Assembly: GCA_036525795.1 (NCBI GenBank)
Contig: DATCZS010000087.1
Location: 1-5,131, forward strand
Source of the DNA: DATCZS01 sp036525795
GTDB lineage: Bacteria; Actinomycetota; Acidimicrobiia; Spongiisociales; ZC4RG35
Length of the DNA stretch: 5,131 nucleotides
Reading direction: 5' to 3'
Shown: in pieces, positions 1-4,958 of the stretch
Numbering within the stretch: position 1 is the first letter of the stretch
How the letters are laid out: each line of letters starts with the position of its first letter
Program-made: the position numbers and the translations under genes
Notes under the pieces: model-generated
The model's input: only the letters and a program-made list of their open reading frames with translations
Databases searched by the model: none
What the model was told of the DNA's origin: nothing

Positions 1-652
1 TCATGGTCACTACGACCACACCACCGGCATGAGCGGACTCCTCGGCCTGCTCGGCCCAGGCGGCCTCCCGGTGGTGCTGCACCCGGAGGCGTGGACCGAG
101 CGGCGCATCGTCATCCCCGACGGCGGCCATCGCTCGCTGCCGACCCCGTCCCGGGCTGCGATCGAAGGGGCCGGGTTCGACATCGTCGAAGAGACCAGGC
201 CGTCGTTCCTGTTCGACGGAGCGGTCCTGGTCACAGGAGAGATCGACCGAACGACGCCGTACGAAACCGGGTTCCACGGGCACGAACGCCGCGGGCCCGC
301 CGGCTGGCACGCCGACCCGGAGATACGCGACGACCAGGCGATCGTGGTGCAGGTCCGGGATCGCGGGCTGGTGGTGCTCACCGGATGCGGCCATGCCGGG
401 GTGGTCAACATCGTTCGCAAGGCCCGGGCCCTCACCGGGGTCGACCGGATCCTGGCCGTGGTGGGTGGATTCCATCTCGGCGGACGCTCGTTCCATTCGC
501 GGATTCCCGACACCGTGGCGGCGCTGGCGTCGTTCTCGCCCGAGTTCCTGGTCCCGGCCCACTGCACCGGCTTCATGGCCACCCATGCGCTCTCCAGGGC
601 GATGCCGGAGGCGGTGATCCCCAACCTGGTCGGAACCCGGTACGTGTTCTAG
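1..652 (+). CDS. Metallo-beta-lactamase-fold hydrolase, COG1237 type (3' part, start lies upstream of the window)
   Basis: The gene enters from the left edge already in frame; the first whole codon is at base 2 and the stop TAG is at 650-652, leaving 216 visible residues. The first six residues are HGHYDH, the HxHxDH zinc-binding motif of the metallo-beta-lactamase fold, so the missing part is only the N-terminal strand region. Further family landmarks are TGEIDRTTPYE, DDQAIVV, the ligand block LTGCGHAG (about 377-400), VVGGFHLGG and VPAHCTGF, ending GTRYVF. This series matches COG1237, often annotated as 7,8-dihydropterin-6-yl-methyl-4-(beta-D-ribofuranosyl)aminobenzene 5'-phosphate synthase after an archaeal homologue; in bacteria the substrate is usually unknown. 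The protein should be a soluble two-metal hydrolase. No membrane segment is seen. It is followed by the heptamer repeat region and need not be co-transcribed with the next gene. The family call is firm, the substrate is not. Confidence 0.9.
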   Translation, partial: HGHYDHTTGMSGLLGLLGPGGLPVVLHPEAWTERRIVIPDGGHRSLPTPSRAAIEGAGFDIVEETRPSFLFDGAVLVTGEIDRTTPYETGFHGHERRGPAGWHADPEIRDDQAIVVQVRDRGLVVLTGCGHAGVVNIVRKARALTGVDRILAVVGGFHLGGRSFHSRIPDTVAALASFSPEFLVPAHCTGFMATHALSRAMPEAVIPNLVGTRYVF

Positions 653-665
653 GGAGCGATGGCCA

Positions 666-800
666 GACTTGCGACTTGTGACTTGCGACTTGCGACTCGA
701 GACGTGCGACGTGCGACTCGAGACTTGCGACGTGCGACCCGAGACGTGCGACTTGCGACTTGCGACCAGCCAGACGTGCGACGTGCGACGTGAGACGTGC
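666..800. repeat. Heptanucleotide tandem repeat array (about 19 units, consensus GACKTGC) with 21-bp super-period
   Basis: Starting 13 bases after the stop of the metallo-hydrolase gene, the sequence divides into consecutive 7-mers beginning GAC. Seven units are GACGTGC and six are GACTTGC. The rest are GACTTGT (673-679), GACTCGA (694-700 and 715-721), GACCCGA (736-742), a 9-nt unit (764-772) and GACGTGA (787-793). The variant units fall at every third place: numbers 2, 5, 8 and 11, then 15 and 18 after a slip. The array therefore has a 21-bp higher-order unit, two standard and one variant. It fills most of the 206-bp gap between the two genes. Heptanucleotide short tandem repeats are known in other bacteria, for example the STRR families of cyanobacteria, but I do not recognise this one. 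No function can be read from it. Confidence 0.9.
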
Positions 801-824
801 GAAGCGCCCTGGCGGCGATCGACA

Positions 825-830
825 TAGAGT
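825..830 (+). promoter_or_regulatory. Possible -10 box (TAGAGT) for the SCP2-like gene
   Basis: TAGAGT fits the TANNNT pattern of a sigma-70-type -10 element and lies between the end of the heptamer array and the gene start at 859. A transcript would begin near 837, giving a leader of about 22 nt. No good -35 box is seen at the expected distance (about 802-807), so this is a pattern match only. A similar TAGGAT lies before the oxidoreductase gene. Confidence 0.35.
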
Positions 831-849
831 CTGGCGGTGTGATGGCGAT

Positions 850-853
850 GGAG
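850..853 (+). promoter_or_regulatory. Ribosome binding site (GGAG) fixing the ATG at 859
   Basis: GGAG with a 5-nt spacer precedes ATG 859. The reading frame is open further upstream into the heptamer repeats (to a TTG at 760), but that stretch encodes only repeat-derived sequence without a family match. This site favours 859 as the true start. Confidence 0.6.
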
Positions 854-858
854 CGGGT

Positions 859-1251
859 ATGACGGTGGGCCTCCCCTTCCTCTCCGAGGAGTACATGGAG
901 GCGGGTACGGCGCTGCTGGCCGACGATCCGGACGTCTGCCGGGCGATCGCCGGAGTCGACGTGGGATTGGTGTTCGAGGTGACCGACGGACCGGACGGCG
1001 ACTTCAGCTACTACATCCGCGTCGACGAGGGCCGGGTGGAGCTGGCGCGGGGCGTGCTCGAGAACCCGTCTGCCACCATTCGCAGCAGCTACGAGACCGC
1101 CGGACGGCTGGCCCGCAAAGAACTGGGCAACCAGATGGCGTTGATGACCGGCAAGGTGAGGTTCACCGGCAGCCTCGAGGCCATCCTGACGCACCGTGCC
1201 GTGCTCGACCTGATCCAGACCCGGCTGAGCGGCCTCCACATCCGGTACTGA
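859..1251 (+). CDS. SCP2 sterol-binding-domain-like protein
   Basis: The 130-residue protein starts at ATG 859 behind GGAG. It looks like a stand-alone SCP2 (sterol carrier protein 2) domain. There is a helical start (about 9-30), a strand reading VGLVFEVTD (35-43), FSYYIRVDEGRVEL (49-62), then the typical 'PSATIRSSYETAGRLARKE' region (about 70-88), and the hallmark 'LMTGKVRFTGSLEAIL' (95-110) before a C-terminal helix. SCP2 domains bind lipids, sterols or acyl chains in a hydrophobic tunnel. In bacteria they occur as small soluble proteins of mostly unknown ligand. The length is normal for the single-domain form. No catalytic motif, signal peptide or membrane segment is seen. The carbon-nitrogen hydrolase gene starts 10 nt after the stop, so the two are probably co-transcribed, but no functional link follows from that. 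Family call is good, ligand unknown. Confidence 0.82.
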   Translation: MTVGLPFLSEEYMEAGTALLADDPDVCRAIAGVDVGLVFEVTDGPDGDFSYYIRVDEGRVELARGVLENPSATIRSSYETAGRLARKELGNQMALMTGKVRFTGSLEAILTHRAVLDLIQTRLSGLHIRY

Positions 1252-1261
1252 GGCGGCGCAG

Positions 1262-1963
1262 GTGCGGCAGCCCCTGACGATCGCCTGCGCCCAACCCTCG
1301 GTGGTGGCCCACGACGTGGACGGGAACGTGTCGCGGCATGCCGAAGCGATTCGGAGGGCCGCGGCCAGGGTGGTGGTGTTCCCGGAGATGTCGCTCACCG
1401 GATACGTGTTCGACGCTTCCCCCCTCGAACCGGATGATCGACGTCTGGAGCCGATCTCCCTGGCGAGTGCCGAGACCGGATCCCTGGCGCTGGTGGGCGC
1501 ACCGGTCGCCGAAGGACGGCACCGGTACATCGCCATGCTGGCGGTCACGGGGACCGGTGTCTCGGTGGCATACCGGAAGATGTCGCTCGCCTCCGAAGAG
1601 GCGCGTTGGTTCGCGCCGGGCGAAGAGCCGGCGGTGGTGGCGGTCGACGGGTGGCGGCTGGGCCTCGCCATCTGCAAGGACACCGGAGAGCCCGGACATG
1701 CCGCCGCCACGGCGACGCTCGGTATGGACGTCTACGCCGCCGGGGTGCTCGAGTCGGCGGTCGACGCCGGGGTGCCACGGTCGCGGGCCCGGCGGGTGGC
1801 CCGCGACCACGGTGTGTGGGTTGCGATGGCTTCGTTCGCGGGACCGGCGGGAGAAGGATTCGATCGCGGTGCAGGCGGGTCGGGCATCTGGCGGCCGGAT
1901 GGCTCCGAAGCCGACCGGGTGGGGGCCGAGATCGGCGCCATCGCTCGCACCTCCATCGGGTGA
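1262..1963 (+). CDS. Carbon-nitrogen hydrolase (nitrilase superfamily)
   Basis: The 233-residue protein starts at GTG 1262, 10 nt after the preceding stop; an AGG at 1251-1253 is the only ribosome-binding trace. It begins with the family's first strand (LTIACAQP) and carries the full triad: Glu42 in VVFPEMSLTGY, Lys106 in AYRKMSL and Cys138 in LGLAICKDTGEP. The enzyme should therefore be active, hydrolysing a non-peptide C-N bond (amide, N-carbamoyl or similar) through a thioester intermediate, in the cytoplasm. It is somewhat shorter than the usual 250-300 residues, mainly at the C-terminus. The block after the cysteine is CKDTGEP, not the common CYDxxFPE, and continues LGMDVYAAGVLES. From memory this marks a subgroup seen in actinobacteria, with no substrate that I know of. 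Beta-ureidopropionase or N-carbamoyl amidase activity is possible in view of the cyclic amidohydrolase next door, but unproven. The gene converges on that gene with only 10 bp between the stops. Confidence 0.9.
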   Translation: MRQPLTIACAQPSVVAHDVDGNVSRHAEAIRRAAARVVVFPEMSLTGYVFDASPLEPDDRRLEPISLASAETGSLALVGAPVAEGRHRYIAMLAVTGTGVSVAYRKMSLASEEARWFAPGEEPAVVAVDGWRLGLAICKDTGEPGHAAATATLGMDVYAAGVLESAVDAGVPRSRARRVARDHGVWVAMASFAGPAGEGFDRGAGGSGIWRPDGSEADRVGAEIGAIARTSIG

Positions 1964-1973
1964 GCCCGACCGA

Positions 1974-3311
1974 TCACGCGCCTGCCCCGGCCAGGAAGCG
2001 GCCGGTCCGGGCGTCGTGGGGTGTCCCGTCCCGGGCGATTTCCTCCCCGCGCAGGAAGGTGGCGACGACCCGGCCGCGGAAGGTCGTCCCCGAGTACGGG
2101 CTCCACCCGGCTTTGGACAGGACGTCGGCATCGGACACGGTCCAGGCCGCCTCCGGGTCGACCAGCACCAGGTCGGCGTCTGCCCCCACCGCGATCGCTC
2201 CTTTGCGAGGAGCGAGGCCGTAGCGAACCGCCGGGGCCAGGGAGTAGAGCCGCGCCACGTCCTCCAACCCGATCCGCCCACTCAGCGCCGCGTCGAGCAG
2301 GAACGGGAACGTGGTGTCGATCCCGGGCAGGCCGAACGGTGCATCCCAGATCCCGCCCTGTCCTTTCTGGGCCAGGGTGGAAGGAGCGTGATCGGTGGAG
2401 AAGTGCGAGAACGCCCCCGATCGCACCGCGTCCCACATCCGGTCGCGGTCCACCTCCGACCGGATGCGGGCAGGAGGGGTGAACTTGCGCAACGGACCTT
2501 CCGTCAGCACCTCGTCCTCGAACAGGGCGAAGTACTGGGGGCAGGCCTCGGCGGCGATGTCGGCTCCCCAGGCCCTGGCCGACTCGATCACCTCGATCAC
2601 CTCAGGGCTCGACACGTGGGCGAAGGTGGCCTTGACGCCGGTGTGATCGGCCAGCACGGCGGCGGCGGCGATCGCCACCAGCTCCGCTTCCCGATTGCGC
2701 CAATCCAGGAGAATGCCCGGGTCGTCGCGCCCCTGATCCCGCAGCACCCGCTCCGCCTGTGCCGTGATCGACTCGTCCTCGCAGTGGACCAGGGTGCGGC
2801 CGTCGACGGACCCGATGGCCGAGAAGGCGTCGAGGAGATGAGCCGGGTCGATGCCGGGGACACCGTGGGTGGTGCAGGTGAAGATCTTGAAGAAGGTGAC
2901 GCCCGCCGCCCACAGTGCCGGGATCTCTCCGATCCGGTCGGGCCACACGTGGGCGGCGAGGCCGAAGTCCACGTTCGATCGGGTTCGAAGGTGGGCGCGC
3001 TTCTCCTCGAGATCGGCCACCGACCGGATCGGGTGGGCATGGGTGTGCTCGACGATCGTGGTGACTCCGCGGGCGGACGCGGCCCTGGTACCGGTCGGGA
3101 AGTCCTCGCGCTCGGTCGGACCGGGATCCATCAAGTGCACGTGCGTGTCGACCATCCCGGGAAACACCAACAGCCCGGTCGCGTCGACGGTGTGCCCGGC
3201 GGCATCCAGTGGTCCGATGCCGGCGATCCGGCCGTCCTCCACGGCCACATCGCCGCGGACGGGCCCGCCCGCGGTCACGATCGTCCCGCCGACGAACGTC
3301 ACATCAGCCAT
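1974..3311 (-). CDS. Cyclic amidohydrolase (allantoinase/hydantoinase/dihydroorotase superfamily)
   Basis: The 445-residue protein starts at ATG (complement of 3309-3311), preceded on the minus strand by GAGGAG (3321-3326) with a 9-nt spacer. It is full length for the family. All metal-centre residues of the binuclear amidohydrolase site are visible: His57 and His59 (DTHVHLMDPG), Lys142 as the likely carboxylated lysine (FFKIFTC), His176 (LVHCEDE), His232 (ATFAHVSS) and Asp307 (STDHAPST). The C-terminal half has ACPQYF and KFTPPARI, typical of allantoinases and dihydroorotases, and the chain closes with the small beta domain (GADADLVLVDPE). Such enzymes hydrolyse a cyclic amide or ureide ring. 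HLMDPG replaces the HLREPG of true dihydroorotases, so the substrate arginine is absent, and pyrimidine biosynthesis neighbours are missing. Allantoinase-like or hydantoinase-like catabolic activity is more likely. Exact substrate undetermined. It is transcribed alone, divergently from the oxidoreductase gene. Confidence 0.9.
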   Translation of the reverse strand: MADVTFVGGTIVTAGGPVRGDVAVEDGRIAGIGPLDAAGHTVDATGLLVFPGMVDTHVHLMDPGPTEREDFPTGTRAASARGVTTIVEHTHAHPIRSVADLEEKRAHLRTRSNVDFGLAAHVWPDRIGEIPALWAAGVTFFKIFTCTTHGVPGIDPAHLLDAFSAIGSVDGRTLVHCEDESITAQAERVLRDQGRDDPGILLDWRNREAELVAIAAAAVLADHTGVKATFAHVSSPEVIEVIESARAWGADIAAEACPQYFALFEDEVLTEGPLRKFTPPARIRSEVDRDRMWDAVRSGAFSHFSTDHAPSTLAQKGQGGIWDAPFGLPGIDTTFPFLLDAALSGRIGLEDVARLYSLAPAVRYGLAPRKGAIAVGADADLVLVDPEAAWTVSDADVLSKAGWSPYSGTTFRGRVVATFLRGEEIARDGTPHDARTGRFLAGAGA

Positions 3312-3381
3312 TCGAGCTCACTCCTCGTCGCGAATCGCACAACATATAGGATCGTCGAGGCCTTCGACATCAGGAGCGAGC
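3312..3381. promoter_or_regulatory. Divergent promoter region with possible -10 box and small inverted repeat
   Basis: These 70 bp separate the start codons of two divergent genes, so promoters for both should lie here. The only AT-rich patch is around 3341-3352. On the + strand TAGGAT (3347-3352) fits a -10 box with a leader of roughly 20 nt to GTG 3382. On the - strand TATGTT in the same patch could serve the amidohydrolase gene. No convincing -35 box is seen for either. Just downstream of TAGGAT lies GTCGA (3354-3358) and TCGAC (3364-3368), an inverted repeat with a 5-nt centre. It could be an operator, but is short enough to occur by chance. Confidence 0.5.
3372..3376 (+). promoter_or_regulatory. 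Ribosome binding site (AGGAG) fixing the GTG at 3382
   Basis: AGGAG with a 5-nt spacer precedes GTG 3382. The same frame is open far upstream, antisense to the amidohydrolase gene, but the Rossmann-fold start begins directly after this GTG. The site settles the start codon. Confidence 0.75.
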
Positions 3382-4374
3382 GTGGCACGGCAAGTAGGAC
3401 TTGGAAGCATCGGGTTGGGGTGGTGGGGCAAGGTCCTCGCCGACGCCGCCGCCAAGACGGGAGAGGCACGGATCGTCTCGTGCTTCGCCCGGGGAGAGGA
3501 GGGCCGCAACGCCTTCGCCGAGAAGTACGGGTGCCGGGCGGCGCCGTCGCTCGACGAACTCCTGGCGGATCCCGAGGTGGAAGGAGTGCTGGTTGCGACC
3601 TCGCACGGCAGCCACCGGGCGCTGATCGAGGCAGCGGCGGCGGCCGGGAAGGCGGTCTTCGTGGACAAGCCCCTGACGGTGAGCGTGGCCGAGGGCAAGG
3701 CGGCCATCGCCGCCGCCGAGACGGCCGGCGTGGTCCTCCAGGTCGGCCACCAGCGGCGTCGCACGGCCGCCAACCGGAGGATCAAGACCATGATCGACGC
3801 AGGCGAACTGGGCGAACTGGAGACGCTCCAGGCGGTGCAGTCGCTTCCCAACGGGTTCGTCATGCCCGAGCAGGCGTGGCGGTGGAACGCAGACGAGAGC
3901 CCGCTTGGTGGCATGACCTCTCTCGGGATTCACAAGATCGATTCGATGACCTACCTCGCCGGCCCGATCAAGTCCGTCTTTTGTTTCAGCCGACCGGGGC
4001 GCGGCTATTCGATCGACGAGGCGACGGTGCTCGCCCTCGAGTTCGACAGCGGAGTGGTGGGAACGCTGACCACCTCCTTCTTCACGCCGGTGATCTCCGA
4101 GCTGGCCGTGTATGGACAGGACGCCACCGCGTTCAACCAGGCCGACGGAGCCAGGCTCCTCGTGCAGAAGCGGGGCGAGGCGACACGGGAAGAGGTGGCG
4201 CTGGAACCGATCGATCCGGTGGCCGACCAGCTGGCCGAGTTCGCCCGGGCGATCCGCGGTGAGGCGACTCCCGAGGTAGGGGGCCGCGAGGCGCTGGAGA
4301 TGGTGGCGATCCTCGAGGCGGCAGTGGAGAGCGCCCGCACCCGGCGGGCGGCCGAAATCGCCGACTTCCGCTGA
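3382..4374 (+). CDS. Gfo/Idh/MocA-family NAD(P)-dependent oxidoreductase
   Basis: The 330-residue protein starts at GTG 3382 behind AGGAG. The N-terminal Rossmann domain opens with strand VGLGSIGLGWWG, giving GxGxxG at residues 11-16. It continues through LLADPEVEGVLVATSHGSH (about 60-78) to VFVDKPLT, where Lys96 sits in the DKP variant of the family's EKP motif. The C-terminal alpha/beta domain carries VGHQRRR (121-127) and GGMTSLGIHKID (176-187), with His184 at the usual catalytic histidine place. Length is typical. The enzyme should use NAD or NADP to oxidise or reduce a hydroxyl/carbonyl group, classically on sugars, inositols or related polyols, sometimes on other small acids. The substrate cannot be named. 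The stop overlaps the start of the RidA-like gene (TGATG), which implies translational coupling and a shared job. It is divergent from the cyclic amidohydrolase. Confidence 0.92.
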   Translation: MARQVGLGSIGLGWWGKVLADAAAKTGEARIVSCFARGEEGRNAFAEKYGCRAAPSLDELLADPEVEGVLVATSHGSHRALIEAAAAAGKAVFVDKPLTVSVAEGKAAIAAAETAGVVLQVGHQRRRTAANRRIKTMIDAGELGELETLQAVQSLPNGFVMPEQAWRWNADESPLGGMTSLGIHKIDSMTYLAGPIKSVFCFSRPGRGYSIDEATVLALEFDSGVVGTLTTSFFTPVISELAVYGQDATAFNQADGARLLVQKRGEATREEVALEPIDPVADQLAEFARAIRGEATPEVGGREALEMVAILEAAVESARTRRAAEIADFR

Positions 4375-4760
4375 TGCGCCGGCTGAACCCCTCCAGCGTC
4401 GCCCCGCCGTTCGCCACCTACGCCCACGGGGTCGAGGTCTCCACGCCGGCCCGGTTCGTGTTCGGAGCGGGTCAGGTCGGTGTCGACGCCGACGGATCCA
4501 CCGGCAGCGGCATCGAGGCCCAGGCCAGGCTGGCGTGGCAGAACATCGAACGGGTGCTGGCAGAAGCGGGCATGGGCATTCCTGACATCGTCCAGCTCAA
4601 CATGCTTCTCGTCGACCGGGCGGACCGCGACGGCGCAATGGCGGTCCGCGACCAGGTGCTCGGCGAGCACCGGCCTGCCTCCACCCTCATGTACATCTCG
4701 GGCCTCGCCCGCCCCGAATGGCTGATCGAGATCGACTACGTCGCCGCCAGGGAGGAGTGA
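4374..4760 (+). CDS. RidA/YjgF/YER057c-family protein without the usual catalytic arginine
   Basis: The 128-residue protein has its ATG overlapping the previous stop by one base (TGATG at 4372-4376), so it is translationally coupled to the oxidoreductase. The Rid fold is shown by FVFGAGQVGVD (28-38), QARLAWQNIERVLAEAG (50-66), VQLNMLLVD (73-81) and the C-terminal HRPASTLMYISGL...LIEIDYVA. In RidA the segment PARSxVEVxxL carries the arginine (Arg105 in E. coli numbering) that binds the imine acid carboxylate. Here the aligned segment is PASTLMYISGL, placing Ser103 at that position; the conserved glutamate is kept as Glu119. Archetypal RidA proteins hydrolyse reactive 2-aminoacrylate-type enamines/imines. 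Members lacking this arginine belong to other Rid subgroups of mostly unknown activity. The assignment to the family is firm; canonical imine deaminase activity is doubtful. The last codons and stop lie inside the duplicated repeat that follows. Confidence 0.9.
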   Translation: MRRLNPSSVAPPFATYAHGVEVSTPARFVFGAGQVGVDADGSTGSGIEAQARLAWQNIERVLAEAGMGIPDIVQLNMLLVDRADRDGAMAVRDQVLGEHRPASTLMYISGLARPEWLIEIDYVAAREE

Positions 4761-4858
4761 CCTGTTTCTCCCCCCGACGGGGGGAGTACCGCCGATGGCA
4801 CCCTTCCTTCGAGGTGTGACCTGTTTCTCCCCCCGATGGGGGGAGTACCGCCGAAGGC
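4752..4858 (+). repeat. Direct repeat pair (48 nt, 59-bp offset) that begins inside the end of the RidA-like gene
   Basis: Bases 4752-4799 and 4811-4858 match at 45 of 48 positions; the differences are at 4756/4815, 4778/4837 and 4796/4855. Both copies have GTGACCTGTTTC, a perfect 8-bp C-run/G-run hairpin with a 3-nt loop, and then AGTACCGCCGA. The left copy includes the last two codons and stop of the RidA-like gene (GAG GAG TGA); the right copy has GAG GTG TGA, also a stop. In the right copy the second hairpin is perfect: CCGCC (4848-4852), GAA loop, GGCGG (4856-4860). Confidence 0.85.
4768..4786 (+). terminator. Strong GC hairpin just after the RidA-like gene, possible terminator or transcript end-stabiliser
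   Basis: CTCCCCCC (4768-4775) pairs with GGGGGGAG (4779-4786) around a GAC loop, starting 8 nt after the stop codon. There is no T-run on its 3' side, so it is not a classical intrinsic terminator. Position and strength make a role at the transcript's 3' end reasonable. A second copy of the hairpin is at 4827-4845. Confidence 0.4.
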
Positions 4859-4891
4859 GGGGAGCGGGGCTTCCCCTGATCCCTGAGTTTT

Positions 4892-4934
4892 CAGGTTTCT
4901 CCCCCTCCTGGGGGGAGTACCGCCGAAGGCGCGG
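4892..4934 (+). repeat. Third, diverged copy of the palindromic element
   Basis: The same order is seen as in the copies at 4752-4858: GGTTTCTCCCCC, hairpin stem 4899-4905 with 4911-4917 (loop TCCTG), then AGTACCGCCGAAGGC. The loop differs and the second hairpin is interrupted by an extra C (GGCGCGG). Bases 4859-4891 between the copies hold no gene. They contain two small hairpins, GGGG/CCCC at 4866-4876 and CCTGA/TCAGG at 4882-4895. Confidence 0.75.
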
Positions 4935-4958
4935 AGGGGGGCAATGCGGCCCCCTCCG
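4932..4958. repeat. Inverted repeat at the head-to-head junction of the two repeat families
   Basis: CGGAGGGGG (4932-4940) and CCCCCTCCG (4950-4958) are exact reverse complements over 9 bp around a 9-nt centre. The left arm is the tail of the third direct-orientation element and the right arm is the start of the 51-bp array, so this marks where orientation switches. Confidence 0.75.

Noticed and set aside
666..800. Heptamer array as a CRISPR array
   Set aside because: Units are 7 bp and contiguous. There are no unique spacers of 25-40 bp and no cas genes nearby.
760..858. Upstream extension of the SCP2-like protein to a TTG within the heptamer array
   Set aside because: The extra 33 residues are repeat-derived and Arg-rich, whereas ATG 859 has GGAG at proper spacing and starts where the SCP2 family starts.
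649..1710. Long minus-strand open frame over the SCP2-like and C-N hydrolase genes
   Set aside because: It is antisense to two genes with clear family motifs. High GC content makes long opposite-strand frames common, and its protein shows no domain.
1964..1973. Bidirectional terminator between the convergent C-N hydrolase and amidohydrolase genes
   Set aside because: Only 10 bp lie between the stops and I see no hairpin followed by a T-run there.
1338..4262. Very long plus-strand open frame (974 codons) across four genes
   Set aside because: It runs out of frame through the C-N hydrolase and oxidoreductase genes and antisense to the amidohydrolase. The translation is Arg/Gly/Pro-rich with no motif, as expected for a GC-driven shadow frame.
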